A stretch of DNA of 18,520 bases from Chloroflexota bacterium. Lineage in GTDB: Bacteria; Chloroflexota; Anaerolineae; Thermoflexales; Thermoflexaceae. Numbering within the stretch: the stretch's first letter is position 1; each line of letters begins with the position of its first letter. Under the pieces are notes generated by a model. The model saw only the letters and a list, made by a program, of their open reading frames with translations. It was not told where the DNA came from and ran no database searches. This document shows, one piece after another, positions 1 through 7,116 of the stretch. Position numbers and translations under genes: made by a program. The DNA is taken from contig JAUQQB010000008.1 in assembly GCA_030550075.1 (NCBI GenBank), positions 1 through 18,520 of the forward strand, in the 5' to 3' direction.

Positions 1-69
1 CGTACCCTACTACAAACAGGAAAGACCCTTTGTTTGTAGTCGGGCACGGAGCGAAGCGGAGTGCCCGTC
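1..69. repeat. Inverted-repeat element, copy 1 (left end cut by window)
   Basis: This 69-bp stretch matches positions 101-169 at all but two bases. It contains a hairpin with 9-bp arms (CTACAAACA / TGTTTGTAG) and a second hairpin with arms CGGGCAC / GTGCCCG around a GGAGCGAAGCGGA-type loop. The left terminal inverted repeat seen in copy 2 lies outside the window, so this copy is partial. No protein coding is apparent. It is probably a small dispersed intergenic repeat (REP- or MITE-like); the class is inference. Confidence 0.75.
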
Positions 70-88
70 TAAGCGTTCACAAAAAGAG

Positions 89-169
89 GACGGGCACTTA
101 CGTGCCCTACTACAAACAGGAAAGACCCTTTGTTTGTAGTCGGGCACGGAGCGAAGCGAAGTGCCCGTC
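89..169. repeat. Inverted-repeat element, copy 2 (complete, 81 bp)
   Basis: The element is bounded by a perfect 9-bp terminal inverted repeat, GACGGGCAC (89-97) and GTGCCCGTC (161-169). Inside are three nested hairpins: GGGCAC/GTGCCC (92-97/102-107), CTACAAACA/TGTTTGTAG (110-118/131-139) and CGGGCAC/GTGCCCG (141-147/161-167). The GGGCAC sequence can therefore pair in alternative ways. A 19-bp spacer separates it from copy 1. It ends about 110 bp before the first gene. No transposase is nearby, so any mobility would be non-autonomous. Confidence 0.75.
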
Positions 170-281
170 ACAGGCGCTCCTCTGGCCCTGGCACAAGGCC
201 CTTCGGGCTGATCGGTGCCTCCCGGCAAAGCGGATTTCCAGCCCCCACAGGGGCAACCGGACAATTCCTGAGGCGCAGGCG

Positions 282-1013
282 ATGACAGACGATCGAATGC
301 TGGAGCTGGCAGGCCTGGATCCCCAGGCCCCTCCTCAATGGCGCTGGGTCCACCGCGCCTGCCCTGGGGCGCAGCGCATCGGGGTCCTATCGGCTTCCTT
401 CAACCCCCCTACCCGGGCCCATGTGGCCCTGATGGAAAGCGCCCGGGAGGCTTTCGATCTGGAAGAAAGCGTGCTCCTGCTCGCCATCACGCATGTGGAA
501 AAGCCGCTCGTCGGGTTCGGATTGCGGGAACGCCTGGAGATGCTGCGAGCCATCGCCCTGGGACGCCCCGGGTGGAGCATCGCCCTCTGCAACCGCGCCC
601 GGTTCTTTGAAAAAGCCCGGGCGCTCCGAGAGGCGGTCGGGGAGGGGCCGGAGCTCTTCTTCATCATGGGCGGCGACACGCTGGTCCGGCTGTTCGATCC
701 CCGCTACTATCCGGAGCTCACGATGGAATCCGCCCTGGAGCAGTTCTTCCAGACCGCCCGCCTGCTGGTGGCCCCCCGCCCGCCCTGGGATCACCCATCC
801 CTGCAAGCCTTCCTGAAGGATCCAACACGGGAGCGGTATCAAGCGCGGATCGCTTTCCTTTCCCTCGACCCCGCTTTCGGGACACTATCCTCCTCGGAAG
901 TCCGCCGGCGTCTGGCCCAGGGAGAAGCGGTGAACGCCCTGGTCCCACCTGAGATCCTTCCCTGGCTCACGAAGCCGGATGAGCAACCGGATCCGGAACA
1001 CTTCGTTGGATGA
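282..1013 (+). CDS. NadD/NMNAT-like nucleotidyltransferase
   Basis: A 243-residue cytidylyltransferase-fold protein, probably transferring an adenylyl group to a nicotinate or nicotinamide mononucleotide in cytoplasmic NAD synthesis. The nucleotide-binding motif is at residues 34-47 (GVLSAS-FNPPT-xx-H; F40, N41, P42, P43, T44, H47). A GGDTLVRLFDPRYY block spans about 130-143 and the C-terminal SSSEVRRRL motif 203-211, followed by LVPPEILPWL as in NadD. The GGDTLVR-FDP-YY block is more like NMNAT/POF1-type eukaryotic relatives than classical bacterial NadD, so substrate specificity is uncertain. The reading frame is open upstream to position 30, but that stretch translates the repeat elements; ATG 282 was chosen because the family similarity starts just after it. 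The ribosome binding site is weak. The gene stands alone, 135 bp before a TadG-like gene. Confidence 0.85.
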   Translation: MTDDRMLELAGLDPQAPPQWRWVHRACPGAQRIGVLSASFNPPTRAHVALMESAREAFDLEESVLLLAITHVEKPLVGFGLRERLEMLRAIALGRPGWSIALCNRARFFEKARALREAVGEGPELFFIMGGDTLVRLFDPRYYPELTMESALEQFFQTARLLVAPRPPWDHPSLQAFLKDPTRERYQARIAFLSLDPAFGTLSSSEVRRRLAQGEAVNALVPPEILPWLTKPDEQPDPEHFVG

Positions 1014-1090
1014 AACATATAAGACGTCCAGGCGGTGAATCGTGTAATTCTCTGCATCCTCGGACTTTCCTCCTATTCAGGATTAGCACA

Positions 1091-1117
1091 TTCGCTGTTA
1101 AGATCGAAGGGTAGAAT
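1091..1117 (+). promoter_or_regulatory. Possible promoter for the TadG-like/TadB pair
   Basis: A TAGAAT hexamer (1112-1117) matches the -10 consensus at five of six positions and lies about 30 bp before the start codon. The upstream TTCGCT (1091-1096) is a poor -35 with a short 15-nt spacer. The call rests on the -10 match and its location. Confidence 0.25.
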
Positions 1118-1148
1118 GCTCTGACCTGGAGAACCTTGAGGGGACGGG

Positions 1149-2390
1149 ATGAGGAAGCGAGGGCAGGCCCTGGTGCTGATCGCGCTGGCGTTCGCCGCGT
1201 TCTTAGCGCTGCTGGCGCTGGCCATTGATGGAGGCAACGCCTATGCCCAGCGACGGCGGGCTCAGAACGCTGCCGACGCGGCGGCCCTTTCCGCCACCCG
1301 CTGGTTGTGGGAGATCCGACGCCAGGGGGGAAACGAGACGGATCTCACCGCCGCGATCCAGGAGGCAATGAATGCTCATGGGCCGTTCAATGTCGATGAC
1401 CAGCCCAACCGCTTTGAGGCCTCCTACGTGGACGAGGGAGGGAACGTCCTCGGACCCCTGGGCTCCGGGGTCATTCCGGGGAACGCGCGGGGCGTGCAGG
1501 TCACGGTGATCAACCGCTTCGATGCCTTTTTCGCTGGGGTCTTCGGCTTCGACCCCATGGAGGTCCGGGCGATCGCAACCGCGGTGTATCGTCAGGCTCC
1601 TGCGTGCGCCTTCGCCCTCTTCGCAGAGAACAACTTGCAGGCGGAGTTCCCTTCCCTCCAGGTTCAGACAGGTGGCATCCACGCGGGGACGGAGCTCACG
1701 CTCCGATGGTTGGGGGCCGTTCAGGGGCCCTGCGAATACGGCACGAGCGCCAACATTGAGGGGGGTGTGCAGTGCCAGGGCGGGCGGATCCAGGCGCCCT
1801 TCCAGCCGCTCCCAGCCCTCTATGCGATGAGCGATCTCGCCCCAGGCGGAGCCCTCTGGAACGCCTACACGGGGGATCGATATTGTATCCGCCCTCAAGC
1901 TCCAGGGCAACCAATCGTGCTGGATGCGCACCCGGCCGGGGCGGTGAATCCTCCCCCCAATCAATGCATCACCGCGCAGCGGGTTCGTCTGCGGGATGGG
2001 TTATATTACCTGGAGGGAGATGGACGGGTGATCTGGAGCCAGGGTCGGGCGGCGATCCGTAATACAGTCACCCTGGCCGCCACCGGCTCGTTGATTCTGG
2101 ATGATTCCAATAACCGGTATGAGCTCCAACCGGCGCTGGACGATCCTCAGCGGGGCGCTCCGTTGCTGGTGGCCGGCCGGGCCATCACCATCACCACACC
2201 CAATTTCTGGTGGATTGGCTTGCTCCTGGCCCTCGATGGGCCAGTGAGGCTTTCGGTAACCATTCAGGCCTGGTCGGATCGCGGGGCGATTTATGGCCGG
2301 GCGCTGGATTTGAGGGGCGGGCTTTTTCAGCTTACCTATAATCCCACCGTGTGCTCTGCAAGGACCGCGCAGATAGAACTCCTGCGATGA
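1149..2390 (+). CDS. TadG-like (Tad/Flp pilus) membrane-anchored protein
   Basis: A 413-residue protein beginning with the TadE/TadG-type N-terminus: a short basic leader (RKRGQ), one hydrophobic helix at about residues 7-26, then DGGNAYAQRRRAQNAADAAALSA, the hallmark of Tad_G-like proteins with a prepilin-like segment. The rest is extracytoplasmic, beta-rich and carries several cysteines (for example in ACAF, GPCEYG, VQCQGG, RYCIRP, NQCITA, TVCSA) that could form disulfides. A GAGGG ribosome binding site ends about 5 nt before ATG 1149. Its stop codon overlaps the start of the TadB-like gene, so the two are translationally coupled. In Tad systems such pseudopilin-like proteins belong to the secretion or pilus machine; the exact role here is inferred. 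The large C-terminal domain is not recognised. Confidence 0.8.
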   Translation: MRKRGQALVLIALAFAAFLALLALAIDGGNAYAQRRRAQNAADAAALSATRWLWEIRRQGGNETDLTAAIQEAMNAHGPFNVDDQPNRFEASYVDEGGNVLGPLGSGVIPGNARGVQVTVINRFDAFFAGVFGFDPMEVRAIATAVYRQAPACAFALFAENNLQAEFPSLQVQTGGIHAGTELTLRWLGAVQGPCEYGTSANIEGGVQCQGGRIQAPFQPLPALYAMSDLAPGGALWNAYTGDRYCIRPQAPGQPIVLDAHPAGAVNPPPNQCITAQRVRLRDGLYYLEGDGRVIWSQGRAAIRNTVTLAATGSLILDDSNNRYELQPALDDPQRGAPLLVAGRAITITTPNFWWIGLLLALDGPVRLSVTIQAWSDRGAIYGRALDLRGGLFQLTYNPTVCSARTAQIELLR

Positions 2391-3424
2391 TGAGTGGGAC
2401 ACTGATCCTGGGGATCGGAATGGGCCTCATTGGCCTCCTGCTGGTCTGGCTCCTGTTTGATTCAGAGGAGGAGTCAGAGAAGGCGCCCGGCGGGGACTCG
2501 CTGGCCCTTGAGGGAAACCCGGAGGAAGCGTTCTTATCCTTCGTCTCTCAGGCATGGGGCCTGGAGATCGCTCCGGATCCCACGGAGGAGCGCCTGCAGG
2601 CCGCCTGGGCGTGGCTCCGCAAACGCCTGGCCTTGCTCCGAGGCCCCGGAGGACGGATCCGGGACTTCGAACGCGGAATCACACGCCGGCTGCGTCGGCT
2701 GCTGGCGGAGGCCGATCTCCCCTGGCATCCCCTGGAGTGGATGGGGCTGACCCTGGCGCTGATGGCATTGGGGGCCTGGATCGGCCTTCAGGTCTATCGT
2801 CTGCCCGGCTTCGCCTGGATGGGAGCGCTGACGGGAGGTGTGCTTCCCTTTCTGTTCGTTCGCCACCGCCGCGAGAACCGCCTTCGCCGTCTGGAGCTTC
2901 AGCTGGCCGATGCGCTGCTCCTCATCTCCCGCACCCTGCAGGCAGGCGGGAGCCTCTATACGGCATTTGAGGAGATCGCCCGTCAGTTCCCCCCTCCGAT
3001 CTCTGAGGAGTTCCGGCGCGTGGTGCTGGAGCTGCATCTGGGATTCTCCATCTCCGAGGCGCTGGAGCATATGCGCGAGCGGGTGCCCAGCGAGGATCTC
3101 TCGATGGCCATTACGGCGATCCAGATCAACCGGCAGGTCGGGGGGAACCTTTCGGAGTTCCTGGAGAAGGTGGCTGCTCGGATCCGCGAGCGGGTCCACT
3201 TACAGAACGAAATCCGGGTGATGACGGCATCCTACCGGCTCAGCGCCCAGATCCTGGCTGTGCTCCCCCTGCTCCTCTGGCTGGTCCTCCTCCCTATTAA
3301 CCGGCGTTATATGATGCGTTTCTTCACCAGCGGCGTCGCTGGTTACGCGATGCTCGGCCTGATCCTCCTCTTAGTTCTCCTAGGCCTTCTGGTGGTCCGT
3401 CGGATGACGCAGGTGAGCGTGTGA
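2387..3424 (+). CDS. tadB: TadB-like type II/IV secretion F-domain protein
   Basis: A 345-residue inner-membrane platform protein of the TadB type. There is an N-terminal helix (about 3-23), an acidic cytoplasmic stretch, a two-helix segment (about 118-157), then the T2SSF domain (about 165-305) with LADALLLISRTLQAGGSLYTAFEEIA, RVPSEDL and NRQVGGNLSEFLEKVA blocks, and C-terminal helices ending in LVVRRM-QVSV, a typical TadB ending. ATG 2387 overlaps the stop of the TadG-like gene (ATGA arrangement); ATG 2390 is an equally possible start. TadB normally pairs with TadC and is driven by the TadA ATPase; none of these is in the window, so partners must be encoded elsewhere or the pair is specialised. 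It is followed by a 218-bp gap and a new promoter. Confidence 0.88.
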   Translation: MMSGTLILGIGMGLIGLLLVWLLFDSEEESEKAPGGDSLALEGNPEEAFLSFVSQAWGLEIAPDPTEERLQAAWAWLRKRLALLRGPGGRIRDFERGITRRLRRLLAEADLPWHPLEWMGLTLALMALGAWIGLQVYRLPGFAWMGALTGGVLPFLFVRHRRENRLRRLELQLADALLLISRTLQAGGSLYTAFEEIARQFPPPISEEFRRVVLELHLGFSISEALEHMRERVPSEDLSMAITAIQINRQVGGNLSEFLEKVAARIRERVHLQNEIRVMTASYRLSAQILAVLPLLLWLVLLPINRRYMMRFFTSGVAGYAMLGLILLLVLLGLLVVRRMTQVSV

Positions 3425-3551
3425 ACCCGGCGGCACCCATTGATCGGCCGGCCATCCGATGGATCTAAAGACGCACCCTGGAAAGATGGCCAACAAGGAT
3501 GAGCCTTCAGGCCCACCGCGCTGGCACGCGGGGTTGCCCAGTCAGGAAAAG

Positions 3552-3579
3552 TTGACCCCTTGCCGCAGCCTTCTATAAT
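3552..3579 (+). promoter_or_regulatory. Strong sigma-70-type promoter for the GH63 gene
   Basis: TTGACC (3552-3557) and a perfect TATAAT (3574-3579) are separated by 16 nt, close to the housekeeping consensus. Transcription would start near 3586, giving a 5' leader of about 57 nt before ATG 3643. It makes the glycosidase an independent transcription unit from the Tad pair. Confidence 0.75.
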
Positions 3580-3642
3580 CCGGGGAAGGAAGCGCAGGGC
3601 CAGAGTTCCGCGGGATCTCGAACCAGGAGGGCGAGACGCTCC

Positions 3643-5436
3643 ATGGCCTTCCTCATCGGATGGGAGGAACCGAGGAGCCCTTTCTGCCGCCTGCTCAAAG
3701 GACGCATGGACCTCTACCACGTGCCGTTTAGCGAACGGTCCTCGCGCATGATGATTTTCGCAGAGGACCTGCGCCCCGGGGTGCCGGGGTTATTCATCAA
3801 GCTGGCAGAACGCTGGGAAAAGCATCAGGAGAAGTTCGGGGATTATCGCCAGCGTCGGCCGATTGTCGAACGCCTGGTGTTTCTCAACCCGGATGGCGAG
3901 CCGTTTCCCAGCACGTTCACCTCGTATCCCCACGCAGTGTTTTTCCACACCCCCTGGGGGATTATCGGCTTGACCTTCAACGACCCGGAAGCCCTTTACA
4001 TCGCCCTGCCTCCGGAGAGCATAGGGATCCAGTTCATTGCCCAGGCAGAGACGGCGCGAACCGACCGTCGCGGGGGGATCCTGCGGGGGGTGCGAAACCT
4101 GGCTTACACCACCAACGCTCGCCTGCGACTGAATCAGATCGAATCGGCAGGCCCCGGGCTGTTTCGGGTGACATTCATCATTGAACCCACGCCGGATGCT
4201 GCGGTCCTGCTCAACATCACGCCGCGCCTCGGGTTCAACCGGGCGATCCGCCCGCCTCTCCCGGTCTTCCTGGAGGCGGAGGCCCGCTGGCATGACTGGT
4301 TCGCGGCCGCCCCACCGGTCCGCGAGGATCTGGCGCCCCAGTATTACTACGCCTGGTGGGTGATGCGAGCAGGGTTGATTTCCCCCCGCTACTATATGAC
4401 GCGGGAGGGAATGACCCCCAGCAAGATCCACTACGTAGGCGTGTGGCAGTGGGATGCGTGCTTCCACGCCCTGGCCTATCGCTACGTGGACCTGAAGCTG
4501 GCGGAGGATCAGATCCGCCTGGTGCTGGATCACCAGCGAGAAGATGGAATGGTCCCCGACGCCGTCCACGACGAAGGACGGGTGACCCATCTCTCGATCC
4601 CGGTGGATGCAGACGTGACCAAGCCTCCCATCACCGCCTGGGCAGCCTGGAAGATCTATGAGATGGGCGGGGATCGGGATTTCCTGGATGAGATCTATGA
4701 GCCCCTGGTGCGGTGGAACCGCTGGTGGTTTGAGCGGAACGACGACGACCGGGATGGCCTGTGCCAGTATAACCATCCGTATTCATCCGGATGGGACGAT
4801 TCCCCGGTGTGGGACGGAGGGATGCCGGTGGAATCGCCGGATCTGAACACGTACCTGGTGATCCAGATGGAACATCTGGCCCGGATCGCGGAAGTGATCG
4901 GGGAGCCGGAGGATGCAGCACGGTGGCGGGCGGAGGTGGAGGCGCTCACCGGCCGGATGATCGACGCCATGTGGGACGAGGAGGCCGGGCTGTTCTGGCC
5001 GCTGCGGGGGGAAAAGCCGGTTCGGATCAAGACCCCGTTGAGCCTTTACCCGTTGCTCACCGGCCGGCTTCCGCCAGTGATGATGGAGCGCCTGATTGCC
5101 CATCTGGTGGATCCCCATGCCTTCTGGCCGCGTTACCCCATCCCCACGGTGGCCCTGGACGATCCGCATTACAATCCGGAGCAGATGTGGCGCGGCCCTA
5201 CCTGGCTGAACATCAATCGCCTGTTCATCGAGGGGCTATCCCGATGCGGATACGCCGACCTGGCCCGGGAGCTGCGGCACCGGACCCTGCAGCTGGCGAT
5301 GGGCCATCCGGATCTTTACGAGTATTACCATCCGGAAACGGGGCAGCGCCCGCCCCGGGCGGCCCCAATCTTCGGATGGACCTCCGCGGTGTTCATCGAG
5401 CTGGCCATTGAGACCAGCCGCGAACCCGAAACGTAA
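3643..5436 (+). CDS. GH63-family glycoside hydrolase ((alpha/alpha)6, trehalase/MGH-like)
   Basis: A 597-residue enzyme with an N-terminal beta-type region (about 1-210) and an (alpha/alpha)6 catalytic barrel. Clan GH-G signatures are present: VWQWDACFHA (267-276), SGWDDSP (382-388; D385 aligns with the general acid of GH37/GH63), MWRGPTWLNIN (515-525) and YEYYHPETG (559-567; E560 as probable base), ending with GWTSAVFIEL. Known members act on alpha-linked glucosides or mannosides, including mannosylglycerate hydrolases of thermophiles; substrate cannot be fixed from sequence. No signal peptide is seen, so it is probably cytoplasmic and may recycle a compatible solute or storage oligosaccharide (inference). 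AGGAGG lies 12 nt before ATG 3643; an alternative start is ATG 3706 (MDLYHVPF), preceded by AAAGGA at short spacing. It has its own promoter at 3552-3579. Confidence 0.87.
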   Translation: MAFLIGWEEPRSPFCRLLKGRMDLYHVPFSERSSRMMIFAEDLRPGVPGLFIKLAERWEKHQEKFGDYRQRRPIVERLVFLNPDGEPFPSTFTSYPHAVFFHTPWGIIGLTFNDPEALYIALPPESIGIQFIAQAETARTDRRGGILRGVRNLAYTTNARLRLNQIESAGPGLFRVTFIIEPTPDAAVLLNITPRLGFNRAIRPPLPVFLEAEARWHDWFAAAPPVREDLAPQYYYAWWVMRAGLISPRYYMTREGMTPSKIHYVGVWQWDACFHALAYRYVDLKLAEDQIRLVLDHQREDGMVPDAVHDEGRVTHLSIPVDADVTKPPITAWAAWKIYEMGGDRDFLDEIYEPLVRWNRWWFERNDDDRDGLCQYNHPYSSGWDDSPVWDGGMPVESPDLNTYLVIQMEHLARIAEVIGEPEDAARWRAEVEALTGRMIDAMWDEEAGLFWPLRGEKPVRIKTPLSLYPLLTGRLPPVMMERLIAHLVDPHAFWPRYPIPTVALDDPHYNPEQMWRGPTWLNINRLFIEGLSRCGYADLARELRHRTLQLAMGHPDLYEYYHPETGQRPPRAAPIFGWTSAVFIELAIETSREPET

Positions 5437-5692
5437 AGCGAAGGGAGAGTGGGGCAAGCGGCTTCGCCATTCGCCCGACCACCTCACCCCTCGGGCTCCC
5501 GATCAAGCAAACGCGGCTTGCTCCCACCGGGGAACGTTCGGGGCTGATTGGAGTGCCTGACGATCTTTGCCCGTTGAACCGTGAGATGCCGATTCACTTC
5601 TATTCAACACTCAAGAGGGAGATTGCCCTTGTGCCTTAATTCGTAACAAAGCTATCCCAGAAAGTATAGGGCCTCATCGAAGGGAGGGTCCG
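5437..5692. other. Intergenic gap without recognised gene
   Basis: The 256 bp between the GH63 and HNH genes is GC-rich at the left and becomes AT-richer from about 5600. I see no clear intrinsic terminator and no convincing promoter; TATAGG near 5665 could be a weak -10 for the HNH gene. No open frame here looks coding. Confidence 0.5.
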
Positions 5693-6622
5693 ATGAGACT
5701 CTATATAGGTCTGACCGACAACGATTGGTTTCGCTTCTTAGCGCATCTCCGGCCGGACGAAGTGAATTTCTGGGTGCCAAACCCGCGGAGGACTTTTCAG
5801 GCGCTGGGTCCGGGGGAGATTTTCCTCTTCAAGCTCCACGCCCCCCATCATTTCATCGCCGGCGGGGGTTTCTTCGTCACTTACTCTGTGCTCCCGCTCT
5901 CCCTGGCCTGGCAGGCTTTCGGACCCAAGAACGGAGTCGCTGATGTAGAGGAACTACAGGAGGCGATCGGCCGCTACCGGGACCTGAGTCGGGAGGTCGA
6001 TCCGCTCATCGGATGTCTGATCCTCACCCAGCCGTTCTTCTTCGAGCCCGAGGATTGGATCCCCGTTCCCGAGGATTGGAGTTGGGGGATTCAGCGGGGG
6101 AAGACCTATCGATTCGATGAACCATTGGGTCGGCGGCTCTGGGAGCAGGTGATCGATCGGCTGCAGCGAACCTCACCGGCGGCATCGGTGGATCTGCGCC
6201 CGGCGCGGGAAATCCCATCCGGCTATGGCTCGCCCTACCTGGTCCGGCCACGCCTCGGCCAGGGCGCCTTCCGTGTGCTGGTGACGGATGCGTATCAACG
6301 CCGCTGCGCCATCACCGGTGAACGCACCCTGCCGGTCCTCCAGGCGGCCCATATCAAGCCGCACGCCCACTCAGGCCCCCACGAGGTGCGCAATGGCCTG
6401 TTGCTACGGGCAGACCTTCATATCCTGTTTGATCGGGGATATATGACGGTGACCCCTGATCTCCGGGTGGAGGTCAGTCGCCGCATCAAGGAAGATTATG
6501 AGAACGGCCGGGAATACTATGCGCTCCATGGCCGTCCCCTGATGGTCCTGCCGCCACGCCCCTCGGATCGCCCGGCGCGGGAGTTCCTGGAATGGCATAA
6601 CCAGAACGTCTTCCGAGGTTAA
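5693..6622 (+). CDS. HNH endonuclease with PUA/EVE-like N-terminal domain
   Basis: A 309-residue two-domain protein. The C-terminal part (about 190-262) is an HNH_2-type nuclease: RCAITGE (204-210), AAHIKPHA (218-225; H220), NGLLLRADLHILFDRG (234-249; N234, H243). The N-terminal part (about 1-140) begins with IGLTDNDWFRFL and contains EVNFW-P, GEIFLFKLHAPHHFIAGGGFF, SLAWQAFG-KNG and IGCLILTQPFFF blocks, resembling PUA-superfamily (EVE/ASCH-like) modified-base readers; that fold call is inference. The family is commonly annotated as a putative restriction endonuclease, and the architecture fits a modification-dependent (type IV-like) nuclease. A good ribosome binding site (GGGAGG, 5 nt spacing) precedes ATG 5693. 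No methyltransferase or other defence gene adjoins it. Confidence 0.85.
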   Translation: MRLYIGLTDNDWFRFLAHLRPDEVNFWVPNPRRTFQALGPGEIFLFKLHAPHHFIAGGGFFVTYSVLPLSLAWQAFGPKNGVADVEELQEAIGRYRDLSREVDPLIGCLILTQPFFFEPEDWIPVPEDWSWGIQRGKTYRFDEPLGRRLWEQVIDRLQRTSPAASVDLRPAREIPSGYGSPYLVRPRLGQGAFRVLVTDAYQRRCAITGERTLPVLQAAHIKPHAHSGPHEVRNGLLLRADLHILFDRGYMTVTPDLRVEVSRRIKEDYENGREYYALHGRPLMVLPPRPSDRPAREFLEWHNQNVFRG

Positions 6623-6970
6623 TATGGACTTCGGTCCCATTCGCCGATCTCCCGATCCAGGACAGAGACAAAATTTCAGGTAGTGCTCACATTGCAAATG
6701 AAGCCGGATATTGGGGGGCTGGAGGCGCCGAAGGCGCGTCCCCACTCCGCCAACTTCCTTGCTTCTCCCCCTGGCCCTTCGAGCCCCGGGAAAAGAATGC
6801 GAGCACCCCTCCTTTTTCTTTTTGACCCACGGAGCGCAGGGAGACAGAACAGAGGTGGTGCCTTGTTTGCCAGACTTTGGACCCGCGCGGATCCCCTCCC
6901 TGGAAGCCGACAGGGTTGAATGCTTCTGACGCCTGGCTCCCAAGCCTACTCAGGATGGCAGTAAGCGCAA
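6623..6970. other. Non-coding stretch after the HNH gene
   Basis: About 350 bp without a credible gene. It holds a small hairpin GCGCC-GAA-GGCGC (6725-6737) and a pyrimidine/purine-biased run. Open frames on both strands here have low-complexity, unrelated-looking translations and no ribosome binding sites. Confidence 0.5.
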
Positions 6971-7100
6971 TATGCACTCCATATTATTCAAAATTGGTAT
7001 AAAATATTTTACCATTTATTGTTATATGTTTTCTTACCATCTGCACTCGAAACTTTTCAAGACATAATGCGGTATATCGAATAGAAAACTTGTGGCGATC
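6971..7100 (+). promoter_or_regulatory. AT-rich upstream region of the secreted-protein gene
   Basis: A sharp AT-rich island in a GC-rich genome, immediately upstream of the gene at 7117. It contains the palindrome TAAAATATTTTA (inside a GGTA...TACC context, about 6997-7014), CATAAT (7063-7068) as a candidate -10, and a direct repeat TGCACTC-N9-CAA at 6973-6991 and 7042-7060. These features suggest a regulated promoter, but the exact -35/-10 pair cannot be fixed. Confidence 0.45.
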
Positions 7101-7116
7101 TGAAAGGAGGCGCATC

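Noticed and set aside
1..169. CRISPR array
   Set aside because: Only two copies, repeat unit far longer than a CRISPR repeat, no cas genes.
30..281. Upstream extension of the nucleotidyltransferase frame
   Set aside because: It translates the inverted-repeat elements, is Arg/Pro/Ser-rich and has no family similarity; ATG 282 fits the family start.
3790..4776. 328-residue minus-strand open frame
   Set aside because: Shadow of the GH63 gene, whose catalytic motifs are clear on the other strand.
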